Source of the DNA: Chloroflexota bacterium
Lineage (GTDB): Bacteria; Chloroflexota; Chloroflexia; Chloroflexales; Roseiflexaceae
Reading direction: 5' to 3'
Assembly (NCBI GenBank): GCA_018969485.1
Contig: JAGWYG010000018.1
Span: 1 to 51,342, forward strand
Length of the DNA stretch: 51,342 nucleotides
Shown here in pieces: positions 16,717 to 24,619 of this stretch (its first letter is position 1; each line of letters begins with the position of its first letter). The notes beneath the pieces are model-generated. The model was not told the origin of the DNA and did no database searches. It was given only the letters and a program-made list of their open reading frames with translations. The position numbers and the translations under genes are program-made.

Positions 16717-17346
16717 ATGCTGCTGGCGATCGACACGGCTACCTCGATGGGTGGCCTGGCGCTGTTCGACGGCGCCGTCCGCGCCGAAGCCGTCTGGGAT
16801 GCCGGCCGCGACCATGGCGCGCAGCTGCTGCCGCAGCTGACGCTGCTGTGCGAGCACCTGCGCTGTCGGCCAGCCGACCTCACCGCCATCGCCGTCACGC
16901 TCGGCCCGGGCAGCTGGAGCGGCCTGCGCGTAGGCCTGGCGACCGCCAAGGGCCTGGCGCTGGCGCTGGATCTGCCGCTGCTGGGGGTGCCGACGCTGGC
17001 GGCACTGCGGCATCCGTGGCGCGAGCATGGCGCGACGCTGGCGCTGGTGCGCCTCGGCCGCGATCGGTACGGCGTCGCCGACGACGACGACCCGCCGCGG
17101 AACGTGACCCTCGCCGACCTGGGCCTCGGCCGCAGCGGCGCGCTGTGGGTGCTGGGCGATTGCGACGACGCGGTGCGGGCGGTGCTGGCGGCGCGGCCCG
17201 GGTTGCAGCCACGCTACCCCGGTGCGCTGGGGCAGGTGCGCCGCCCTGCGGCGACCGCCGAGCTGGCATGGGCGCGGCACCAGCGCGGCGAGGCCGATGA
17301 CTGTGCGACGCTGGAGCCGATCTACCTCGGCGACGCGGTGCGCTGA
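16717..17346 (+). CDS. tsaB: tRNA threonylcarbamoyladenosine biosynthesis protein TsaB
   Basis: This 209-residue protein has the ASKHA-fold opening MLLAIDTATSMGGLALFDG, the conserved VTLGPGSWSGLRVGLATAKGLA loop region, and the short C-terminal domain of TsaB. TsaB has no catalytic activity of its own. It pairs with TsaD and recruits TsaE in the t6A synthase. ATG 16717 starts one base after the tsaE stop, a tight coupling. The longer frame upstream is a shadow of tsaE. Confidence 0.93.
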   Translation: MLLAIDTATSMGGLALFDGAVRAEAVWDAGRDHGAQLLPQLTLLCEHLRCRPADLTAIAVTLGPGSWSGLRVGLATAKGLALALDLPLLGVPTLAALRHPWREHGATLALVRLGRDRYGVADDDDPPRNVTLADLGLGRSGALWVLGDCDDAVRAVLAARPGLQPRYPGALGQVRRPAATAELAWARHQRGEADDCATLEPIYLGDAVR

Positions 17347-17370
17347 GCCGTGCCGGGCGTGCGTGGCGCG

Positions 17371-18315
17371 TCAGCGCCCGAGCAGCTCGCCGATCACCTC
17401 GGGATGGTGCGTCGGGTACTGGTAGCCGGCGTAGCGGTCGCCGGCAGCGACCGTGATCAGGCCGGCGGCGTGCGGCGTGGCGCGCTCGAGCTCGACGACC
17501 GCCCGATGATCGCCCCAGGGGTCGCGGTCGCCCTGGATGTAGCGCACGCGGGCGTGGCGGATCTGGCGCACCAGCGGCAGCAGCCGGATCTGCCCGAGCG
17601 CCGGGCCGCCGAGCATGCGCGGCAGCATGCCGGCGATGTGTGCCAGCACCACGCCGACTGCGCCGTATTGCTCGCGGCCGTAGCGCTGCAGGAACACTGC
17701 CGGCTCGACCGGCTGGACCGCCACGACGGCGTGGATCTGCTCGCCGGCCGCGGCGGCATACAGCGCCGCGTTGGCGCCCATCGAGTAGCCGAGCACGCCG
17801 ATCCGCTGCGCATCGACGCCCGGCTGCTGCGCCAGCCAGCCGACGGCCGCCAGCACGTCGCGCGATTCGCGCAGGCCGAAGGTCACCGGGGGCGCGGCAT
17901 CGCTGGTGCCATGATTGCGCAGGTCGATCAGCAGGACGTGCAGGCCGCGCCGCTGCAGCGCCGCCGCCGGCGCCAGCAGATCGACATCGGCGTCGGGCAG
18001 CGTCAGTTCGCCGGCACGATTGCCGCCGCGATGCCACGGCCAGCCGTGCACGATCAGCACCGCCGGCGCATGGTCGGCGGTGGCGGCGATGAACCAGCCA
18101 CGCACCGTCACGCCATCCTCGCCGCGCAGCACGACATCGCTGGCGGCGAGGTCGAGGTCGGCGGGCGTGCGGTGCACCCGGCGCCGCGCGCCCAGCAGCA
18201 TCAGCCGGGTCTCGTAGGTCACGCGCCCGAGCAGCGCCCCGAGCCAGATGCCGGCGGCGAGGCCGGCGGCGAAGAGCACACCGCGGACCGTGCGGCGCAA
18301 TCCATCGAGCATCAT
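17371..18315 (-). CDS. Membrane-anchored alpha/beta hydrolase
   Basis: This 314-residue protein begins with a hydrophobic anchor (about residues 9-35). An alpha/beta-hydrolase domain follows, with an oxyanion-loop HGWPWH and the nucleophile elbow G-Y-S-M-G near residue 176. A late Asp (GDRDPWGD) and a C-terminal His (THHPEVI) complete the likely catalytic triad. These are features of serine esterases, peptidases and dienelactone-type hydrolases; the substrate is unknown. Two adjacent ATGs (18315, 18312) are possible; GGGAG spacing favours the second slightly. The extended -10 TGGTATGAT lies at 18348-18356. It is divergent from chrA. Confidence 0.85.
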   Translation of the reverse strand: MMLDGLRRTVRGVLFAAGLAAGIWLGALLGRVTYETRLMLLGARRRVHRTPADLDLAASDVVLRGEDGVTVRGWFIAATADHAPAVLIVHGWPWHRGGNRAGELTLPDADVDLLAPAAALQRRGLHVLLIDLRNHGTSDAAPPVTFGLRESRDVLAAVGWLAQQPGVDAQRIGVLGYSMGANAALYAAAAGEQIHAVVAVQPVEPAVFLQRYGREQYGAVGVVLAHIAGMLPRMLGGPALGQIRLLPLVRQIRHARVRYIQGDRDPWGDHRAVVELERATPHAAGLITVAAGDRYAGYQYPTHHPEVIGELLGR

Positions 18316-18347
18316 GCACTCCCGTCGCTCAATCCACGTCCCGGGCC

Positions 18348-18356
18348 ATCATACCA
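18348..18356 (-). promoter_or_regulatory. Extended -10 promoter for the alpha/beta hydrolase
   Basis: The minus strand reads TGGTATGAT. The transcript would start about 25 bases before the ATG. It lies in the short gap shared with the divergent chrA. Confidence 0.5.
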
Positions 18357-18381
18357 GAAGCGTCACGACAGGAGCAATCCG

Positions 18382-19581
18382 ATGCCGACCGAAGCCGATC
18401 CCGCGACGCCATGGCGCGTCTTCGTCACGTTCCTGCGCCTCGGCCTGACATCGTTCGGCGGGCCGACCGCGCACCTGGGCTACTTCCGCGACGAACTGGT
18501 GCGCCGCCGCGGCTGGGTCGATGATGCGACGTATGCCGATCTGCTGGCGCTGTGTCAGGCGCTGCCCGGGCCGGCGAGCAGCCAGCTGGGCATCGCGCTG
18601 GGGACGCTGCGCGCCGGGCGGGCGGGCGGGCTGGCCGCCTGGCTGGGCTTCACGCTGCCGTCGGCGGCGCTGATGGCGCTGGCGGCGCTGGGGCTGGCGG
18701 CGCTGCCGGCCGATGCCAGCCGGATGCTCCACGGCCTGGAGATTGTGGCGCTGGTGGTGGTGACGTCGGCGGTGTGGGGCATGGCGCGCAGCCTGACGCC
18801 CGATGTGCCGCGCGGCTCGCTGGCAGTGCTCAGCGCTGCGGCGCTGCTGCTCTGGCCCGGCCCATGGACCCAGTTGGTGGTGCTGGGGCTGGCGGCGGCG
18901 CTGGGGCGCTGGCTGCCGGGCGATGCCGTGCCCGACGCCGGGCCGGCGCTGGTGCCGGGGGACCGCCGCCAGGGGCTGGCGCTGCTGGTGCTGGCCGGGC
19001 TGCTGCTGCTCGCGGCGCTGGCGGCGCCGCTCCTCTGGCCCGCCGGGTCGCTGCCCGCGATCGGCGCGGCGACGGTCCGGGCGGGTGCGCTGGTGTTCGG
19101 CGGCGGGCACGTCGTGCTGCCGCTGCTGCAGGAATCGTTCGTCGCGCCGGGGATGCTCGACCGCGCCACGTTCGTGGCGGGGTACGGGCTGGCGCAGGCG
19201 CTGCCCGGCCCGCTGTTCAGCCTCGCCGCCTACCTGGGCGCGGCGGCGCTGCCGGGGCCGCTGGCCGGCTGGGGCGCGCTCGTGGCGCTGTGCGGCATCT
19301 TCGCGCCGGGCTATCTGCTGGTGACCGGCGCACTGCCCTTCTGGCAGCAGCTGCGCCGCCACGCTGCCACCCGGGCCGCGCTGCGCGGCGTCAACGCCGC
19401 GGTCGTCGGCCTGCTGCTGGCCACCTGGTATCAGCCGGTCTGGCTCGGCGCCATCCGCGGGCCGGGCGATCTGGCGCTGGCGCTGATCGGCCTGGCCGCG
19501 CTGTCGTGGTGGCGCGTGCCGGCCTGGGCGCTGGTGCTGGCCGCCATCGCTGCGGGCGTCGTCGCCGGTCTGGCCGGCTGA
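18382..19581 (+). CDS. chrA: Chromate transporter family protein, two-domain type
   Basis: This 399-residue membrane protein has two homologous CHR domains. The first has the signature RLGLTSFGGPTAHLGYFRDE at about residues 20-39. The second has ALVFGGGHVVLPLLQ near 240-254. Each is followed by LCQALPGPASS or GLAQALPGPLFS. Long-type ChrA proteins export chromate with proton exchange, and some members act on other oxyanions, so resistance is a family-based guess. About ten transmembrane helices are present. ATG 18382 has AGGAG 7 bases upstream. Its stop codon abuts the nth stop codon on the other strand. Confidence 0.9.
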   Translation: MPTEADPATPWRVFVTFLRLGLTSFGGPTAHLGYFRDELVRRRGWVDDATYADLLALCQALPGPASSQLGIALGTLRAGRAGGLAAWLGFTLPSAALMALAALGLAALPADASRMLHGLEIVALVVVTSAVWGMARSLTPDVPRGSLAVLSAAALLLWPGPWTQLVVLGLAAALGRWLPGDAVPDAGPALVPGDRRQGLALLVLAGLLLLAALAAPLLWPAGSLPAIGAATVRAGALVFGGGHVVLPLLQESFVAPGMLDRATFVAGYGLAQALPGPLFSLAAYLGAAALPGPLAGWGALVALCGIFAPGYLLVTGALPFWQQLRRHAATRAALRGVNAAVVGLLLATWYQPVWLGAIRGPGDLALALIGLAALSWWRVPAWALVLAAIAAGVVAGLAG

Positions 19582-19586
19582 TCAGC
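19577..19586. repeat. Palindrome joining two convergent stop codons
   Basis: GCTGATCAGC is a perfect 10-bp palindrome in which the chrA TGA (19579-19581) and the nth TGA (complement of 19582-19584) lie directly back to back. No bases separate the two genes. Confidence 0.7.
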
Positions 19587-20259
19587 GGCGTTCGCGTGGC
19601 GCGACGCCACGGCGCGCGCACCATTCCGCCACCGGGCAGCGCTCGCAGTGCGGCCGGCGCGGCCCGCACAGGTTCTGGCCGAACGCCACCAGCAGGCGGT
19701 TGATCTCGGCCCAGTGGCGCTCCGGCAGGATGCGCCGCAGCACCAACTCGGTCGCATCCGGGTCGCTCGTCGCGACATATCCCCAGCGGTTGCAGATGCG
19801 GTGGACATGCACATCGACGCAGATGCCCGGCAGCCCGAACCCGGCCGTCAGCGTCAGGTTGGCCGTCTTGCGCCCGACGCCCGGCAATGCCAGCAGCCCG
19901 TCGAGGCTGGCAGGCACGGCGCCGCCGTGCTGCTCGAGCAGGATGTGGCAGATCGCGTGGATCTGCCGCGCCTTGGTGCGATAGAACCCGACCGGGCGGA
20001 TGAGCGCCGCCAGCTCATCCGCGCCGCAGGCCAGCAGCGCGGCGGGCGTATCGGCGCGGGCGAACAGCCGCGCGGCCACCGGCGCGGTGACGGTGTCGCG
20101 GGTCCGCAGGCTCAGCAGTGTCGCGATCAGCACACGGAACGGCGTCGCACCGGGCAGCGCATCGATCGCCGGCGCCGGCCACGCCTCGCACGCCTGCGCG
20201 ATGCGCTGCAGCATCAGCGAGACCGGCAGCCCGCCCGGCTCACTCGACGGCAGCATCAT
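19582..20259 (-). CDS. nth: Endonuclease III (DNA glycosylase/AP lyase)
   Basis: This protein of about 225 residues removes oxidised pyrimidines and cleaves at the abasic site by beta-elimination. The helix-hairpin-helix LPGVGRKTA contains the catalytic Lys. The essential Asp is in VDVHVHRICNRWG. Four Cys (C-x6-C-x2-C-x5-C near the C-terminus) bind a [4Fe-4S] cluster. The start is uncertain: ATG 20259, 20256 or 20214 are possible and none has a strong Shine-Dalgarno. The first two overlap the end of the upstream gene, suggesting translational coupling. The N-terminus is slightly divergent but all catalytic residues are present. Confidence 0.92.
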   Translation of the reverse strand: MMLPSSEPGGLPVSLMLQRIAQACEAWPAPAIDALPGATPFRVLIATLLSLRTRDTVTAPVAARLFARADTPAALLACGADELAALIRPVGFYRTKARQIHAICHILLEQHGGAVPASLDGLLALPGVGRKTANLTLTAGFGLPGICVDVHVHRICNRWGYVATSDPDATELVLRRILPERHWAEINRLLVAFGQNLCGPRRPHCERCPVAEWCARRGVAPRERR

Positions 20260-21586
20260 CGCGCAGCACAAAGTCGTCGAAGCGTACCCGCGTCATGCCC
20301 GCATCGCCGGCGCTCACGATCACCCCGACGCGCCCGACCACCGTCGTCCCCAGATCGACCTCGCCGATCTGGCTGTGGTTGATCGTCAGCGTCAGGATGC
20401 TGCCGGCCACGCTCACGCGCAGCTCATTGGTCGCGCCGGCCTCGGTGAGAATCTCGGGCAGCGCGGTGCGCGGCACCAGCACCTCGGTGCCGGTGGTCGG
20501 CGACGAGCGGATCACGGCGACCTCGCCTTCGGGGAACAGCAGCAGGCTGTAGAAGTCGAAGTTGCCGCCATCGCCGAACACCAGGCCATAGGCCGCGCCG
20601 GCGCCATCGGCCTGCAGCAGCGTGGCGCTGACGTCGGCGGTGAACGCGGCGACGCGCGACGAATCCACCGGCATCGGTTGCTGCCACGTCTGGACGCCCG
20701 CACCGATGATGATCTCGTAGCCGCCGCTGCTCAGCGTCGCGCCGCCGACGCTCCAGCGCACCGCCGCCGGGCCGTCGAACGAGTCGTCGAGCGTGAGCGC
20801 GCCGACCGTGCCGCTGACCGCCTCAAACGCCACCGTCGCGCCGCCCGCGTCGGAGGTCTGCACGCCGAGCGTCAGCTGACCGCCCACATCGATCGCATCA
20901 TCGGCGGTGATCAGCGGCACGTCATTCACCGACGCCACCAGACTGGCCCCCTGGGCCACCAGCCGCAGCCGGTTGGCCGCACCCACGCCGCGCCGGATGG
21001 CGCCATACTGCCGCCACGGCACCAGCGCCAGGTGCTCGCCGGCGCGCACCCGCACCAGCCGGGCGAAGCCGTCGCTGCTGATGGCGAACATCAGATAATC
21101 CTCCGGCCCGGTCTGGCGGAAGCGAATGCCATACGCGGCGCGCGCGTCACCCTCGGTCTGGCGCACGTCCACCGACAGATCGAAGTCATCGACCGCGCCG
21201 GCATCGAACGTCTCGGCCGCCGGATCGTCGGCGGGCGGCCCGAGGTACAGCGTGTAGCTGTCGAACGACCGATTGGCGACATTCATCACCAGCGCGCCGT
21301 CGCGCACCATCACCAGCGACTGATCCCAGCGCGGCGCGGGCGCGGCAAACCGCTCCTCGATGAGCAGCGGGCCAGCGCGCGGCGCCAGCGCCAGCTCGGC
21401 CGGCGCGTCCGGCGGCGGCGTGCCGCGCACCAGCCCCACGGCGATCGCCAGCTGATCGAGCGCACCCGACCGCGACGCCAGCACGCCGAGCACCACGAGG
21501 CACTGGCAGGCGACCAGGACGCCGAGCGTGGCGATGAGCCCGACCAGCCAGCGCGGCCGGCGTGGTGCATCGTGTGATCCGGTCAT
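20240..21586 (-). CDS. Membrane-anchored protein with two beta-sandwich domains
   Basis: This 448-residue protein has one N-terminal transmembrane helix (about residues 14-38) followed by two repeats of a beta-sandwich. The repeats open with LLIEERFAAPAPRWDQ and LTLDDSFDGPAAVRWSV. Each contains strands of the form AYGIRFRQTGPEDYLMFAI or AYGLVFGDGGNFDFYSLLL, as in concanavalin-like DUF1080 (3-keto-disaccharide hydrolase) domains. It is probably extracytoplasmic, binding or acting on sugars; no catalytic residues can be assigned. ATG 21586 is chosen because GGGGGGAG lies about 8 bases upstream. The frame extends 51 bases further but without a ribosome site. It overlaps nth. Confidence 0.7.
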   Translation of the reverse strand: MTGSHDAPRRPRWLVGLIATLGVLVACQCLVVLGVLASRSGALDQLAIAVGLVRGTPPPDAPAELALAPRAGPLLIEERFAAPAPRWDQSLVMVRDGALVMNVANRSFDSYTLYLGPPADDPAAETFDAGAVDDFDLSVDVRQTEGDARAAYGIRFRQTGPEDYLMFAISSDGFARLVRVRAGEHLALVPWRQYGAIRRGVGAANRLRLVAQGASLVASVNDVPLITADDAIDVGGQLTLGVQTSDAGGATVAFEAVSGTVGALTLDDSFDGPAAVRWSVGGATLSSGGYEIIIGAGVQTWQQPMPVDSSRVAAFTADVSATLLQADGAGAAYGLVFGDGGNFDFYSLLLFPEGEVAVIRSSPTTGTEVLVPRTALPEILTEAGATNELRVSVAGSILTLTINHSQIGEVDLGTTVVGRVGVIVSAGDAGMTRVRFDDFVLRDDAAVE

Positions 21587-21652
21587 GGCATGCTCCCCCC
21601 GTCGTGCGCCGCCAGCGGGCGACGCACGCTTCCCCATCGGCCAGCGCGCGGC

Positions 21653-23269
21653 TCAGTCGACCAGCAGCGCCATGCCGCCGCCGCCGGCATCCGAGCCACC
21701 GGCGAGCGCGCCGCTGACCGGATCGATCGTGATCGCCTGCACCAGGCTGATCGCGCCGTGGCTCTGCGGCAGGCGCACCACCGCATGACGCCGGCGCACC
21801 GCCTCGCACACATACTCCGGAATGCGATGCTGGACCACGATCCGATCGCCCTGACAATCGAAGCGCGGCGCCACCACCGCCTCGACCGCACTCATGCCGA
21901 ACACCAGGCGGTTCAGGATCACCTGCAGCACCCCGGTGATGATGCGGCTCGCGCCGGGCGCCCCGACCACCATCACCGGGCGGTCGCCCTGATACACCAC
22001 CGTCGGCGCCATGCCGGTCGTGCGGCCCTTCCCCGGCGCGATCGAGTTGCGCCCACCCGGCACCGGATCGAAATTGATCATCGAGTTGTTGTACATGAAG
22101 CCGAGCCCCGGCGTGATCACGCCCGACGACATGCCGAGCGAGTGGGTCAGCGACACGCACCGCCCGCTGCCATCGACGACGCTGACGTGCGTGGTGCTCG
22201 GCGGACCATGCGGCAGGTCGGCCACGCGGATGGCGGCGCCGGCATCAATCTGGCGGCGCCACTCGGCGGCGCGCTCCTGCGAGCACATCCAGTCGAGCGG
22301 CACCACAACGCTGTTGGGATCGCCCATCCAGGCGTTGCGGTCGGCGAAGGCCGCCTTCATCGCCATCGCGACCAGCCAGATGTAGTCGGGCGTGTTGTGC
22401 CCGAGCGCCGCCAGATCGTAGCCGGCGAGGATGTTGAGGATGGCGATCAGCGTCGGGCCGCCGTGCGGCGCCTGCGATGATGCGATGGTGTAGCCGTGGA
22501 AGCCGCCGTACGTCGGCGCCTCGTCGCGCACGCGGTAGCCCGCCAGATCCTCACGGGTCACCCAGGCATCGTTCGCGGCCAGATCGGCCAGCATCCGCTC
22601 GGCCAGCGCGCCGGTGTAGAAGTCATCGGGGCCCGCCGCGGCCAGGTGGCGCAGCGTGGCGGCGTAATCGGGGTTGCGCAACTGCATGCCCTCGTCGTAC
22701 GGCTGGCCGGCGCCGTCCAGATAGATGCGGCGCGCCTCGGCGTTCGTCTCGATGTACTCGAGCAGCGAACACGCCTCGGGGTACGCCGCGCGGGTCTTCC
22801 AGCGCGCTGCAAGCTGCGAATCGACCATGAAGCCGTGCTCGGCGATGGCGATCGCCGGCGCGAGCGCCTGCGCCCAGCCGAAGGTGCCCCAGCGCTGCAG
22901 CAGCGTCGCCAGGCCGCGCACCGTGCCCGGCGTGCAGATCGCCTGATACCCGCGATCGTTCACCTTGTCGCGCAGGAAGTAGCCCCAGCCGTCGGGGTTG
23001 GCGCGGATCACCGCGTCGGTCCACATCGCCGGCGTCACACGGCTGCCGGCCAGCGCCGGCGCGTCGAGCAGCAGCGTCTGTGCTGCGGCGGCGCCCGGCT
23101 GATGGATGGTGGCCAGCGCATACCCGCCCAGGCCACACATCTGCGGATTGACGATCATCTGGGCGAAGGCACAGACGACCGCAGCATCGACAGCATTGCC
23201 GCCCTGCTGCAGAGCGCGCGCCCCCGCCTCGACGGCGACGGGCTCGGCGGCGACGATCATCGCTGGCAT
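21653..23269 (-). CDS. ggt: Gamma-glutamyltransferase (glutathione hydrolase family)
   Basis: This 538-residue protein is an Ntn-hydrolase that self-cleaves and then transfers or hydrolyses gamma-glutamyl groups. The cleavage/nucleophile site is STTHVSVVD, with Thr359 as the predicted new N-terminus. GVITPGLGFMYNNSM and GMAPTVVYQGDRPVMVVGAPGASR are conserved small-subunit motifs. No signal peptide is visible. ATG 23269 is chosen because AGGAGA lies 9 bases upstream. The longer frame starts in the promoter palindrome at 23311. It is divergent from the LarA-like gene, sharing the -10 region, and followed closely by the beta-sandwich protein. Confidence 0.92.
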   Translation of the reverse strand: MPAMIVAAEPVAVEAGARALQQGGNAVDAAVVCAFAQMIVNPQMCGLGGYALATIHQPGAAAAQTLLLDAPALAGSRVTPAMWTDAVIRANPDGWGYFLRDKVNDRGYQAICTPGTVRGLATLLQRWGTFGWAQALAPAIAIAEHGFMVDSQLAARWKTRAAYPEACSLLEYIETNAEARRIYLDGAGQPYDEGMQLRNPDYAATLRHLAAAGPDDFYTGALAERMLADLAANDAWVTREDLAGYRVRDEAPTYGGFHGYTIASSQAPHGGPTLIAILNILAGYDLAALGHNTPDYIWLVAMAMKAAFADRNAWMGDPNSVVVPLDWMCSQERAAEWRRQIDAGAAIRVADLPHGPPSTTHVSVVDGSGRCVSLTHSLGMSSGVITPGLGFMYNNSMINFDPVPGGRNSIAPGKGRTTGMAPTVVYQGDRPVMVVGAPGASRIITGVLQVILNRLVFGMSAVEAVVAPRFDCQGDRIVVQHRIPEYVCEAVRRRHAVVRLPQSHGAISLVQAITIDPVSGALAGGSDAGGGGMALLVD

Positions 23270-23308
23270 CAGCGTGCTTCTCCTGCTCGATAGGCTATTC
23301 TGTCGTGC

Positions 23309-23320
23309 CATTATATAATG
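23309..23320. promoter_or_regulatory. Palindromic shared -10 for divergent ggt and larA-like genes
   Basis: CATTATATAATG is a perfect 12-bp palindrome. It contains TATAAT on the plus strand (23314-23319) and TATAAT on the minus strand (23310-23315), overlapping by two bases. The predicted starts are near 23326 (plus) and 23303 (minus). The two polymerase complexes would be mutually exclusive. No -35 is evident in either direction. Confidence 0.65.
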
Positions 23321-23350
23321 CCACGGTGACCATACTACCGCGAGGACGTC

Positions 23351-24613
23351 ATGTCAGTCGACCAGTTGCGTCTCGTTCCGGTTCGCCAGACGCTCATCCG
23401 CCGCCCGCTCGCCGACCTCGCCGCCGCGGTGGCCACGACGCTGCGCCAGAGCGGGGTGCTCGACCAGATCGCCGCGGGGGCGCGGATCGCCGTCGGCGCC
23501 GGCAGCCGCGGCATCAGTCGCTACGCCGAGGTCGTCGCGGTGGTGGTGGCTACGCTCCGCGAGGCCGGCGCCCATCCGTTCATCGTGCCGGCGATGGGCA
23601 GCCACGGCGGCGCTACCGCCGCCGGACAGTTGGCAGTGCTGCGGGACTGGGGGATCGACGAGGCGGCGATGGGCTGCCCGGTGATCAGTTCGATGCACGT
23701 GGTGGCGCTCGGCCAGACCCCCGCGGGCGTGCCGGTGTTCTGCGATGCGGCGGCCTACGCCAGCGATGGCATCATCGTGGTGAACCGCGTCAAGCCCCAC
23801 ACGGATTTCCACTCCACGACGGAGAGCGGCCTGACGAAGATGCTGGCGATCGGCCTGGGCAAGCGCGAGGGCGCCGAGGCCATCCATCGGCGCGGCGCGG
23901 CTGGGCTGCGCGAGGACCTCCCGGCGGTCGCGGCGGCGCAGGTGCGTCGCGCGCCGGTGCTCGGCGGTGTGGCGATCATCGAGGATGGCGTGCATGCCGT
24001 GAGCGAGGTGGTCGCGCTGCCTGCCACTGCCATCGCCAGGCGCGAGCCGGCGCTGCTGGATCGCGCCCGCGCGATGGCGCCGGCGCTGCCGTTCGCCGCT
24101 GCCGATGTGCTGGTGGTCGATTGGATGGGCAAGGACATCAGCGGCACCGGCATGGATACGACCGTGATCGGCCGGCGGGCCATCGATGGCGAGCCCGAGC
24201 CGGCGTCGCCCCGCATCGGCACGATCGCGGCGCTGCGGCTGACGCCGGCGAGCCATGGCAATGCGACGGGCATCGGCCTGGCCGATGTCGTCAGCCAGAC
24301 GCTCGTCGCGGCGATGGACGCGGCGGCGACCGCGGTGAATGTCGCGACGAGTGGCTTTCCGCGCCGCGGCGTGGTGCCTGCGGTGGCCGACGATGACCGC
24401 CGCACGCTCATGGCGGCGCTGCAGCGCGCCGGGTGCGCGCCGGAGTCTGTGCGCCTGGCGCGCATCGGCGACACCCTGTCGCTCGAGCACCTGCTTGTGA
24501 GCGCGGCGCTGCTCGATGAGGTGTGTGCGCGACCGGGCGTGGTGCGATGCGGCGAGGCGTGCGCGCCGCTGTTCGATGCCGCGGGCCAGTTGATGGATCT
24601 GACGGCCCGCTGA
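23351..24613 (+). CDS. LarA-like (DUF2088) nickel-pincer-family protein
   Basis: This 420-residue protein belongs to the lactate racemase LarA superfamily. In characterised LarA the NPN nickel cofactor is attached to a Lys and a His while two other His act in proton transfer. Here H85 (GSHGG), H150 (VKPHTDF), K163 (LTKML) and H179 (EAIHRRG) fall at spacings close to those of LarA, so the cofactor site may be intact. LarA homologues racemise or epimerise various 2-hydroxyacids, so lactate should not be assumed. GAGGA lies about 5 bases before ATG 23351. No larB, larC or larE is in the window. Confidence 0.82.
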   Translation: MSVDQLRLVPVRQTLIRRPLADLAAAVATTLRQSGVLDQIAAGARIAVGAGSRGISRYAEVVAVVVATLREAGAHPFIVPAMGSHGGATAAGQLAVLRDWGIDEAAMGCPVISSMHVVALGQTPAGVPVFCDAAAYASDGIIVVNRVKPHTDFHSTTESGLTKMLAIGLGKREGAEAIHRRGAAGLREDLPAVAAAQVRRAPVLGGVAIIEDGVHAVSEVVALPATAIARREPALLDRARAMAPALPFAAADVLVVDWMGKDISGTGMDTTVIGRRAIDGEPEPASPRIGTIAALRLTPASHGNATGIGLADVVSQTLVAAMDAAATAVNVATSGFPRRGVVPAVADDDRRTLMAALQRAGCAPESVRLARIGDTLSLEHLLVSAALLDEVCARPGVVRCGEACAPLFDAAGQLMDLTAR

Positions 24614-24619
24614 GCGGCG

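Noticed and set aside
23270-23311. Earlier ATG for ggt at 23311
   Set aside because: It lies inside the palindromic -10, so it would be upstream of the transcript start. AGGAGA supports ATG 23269.
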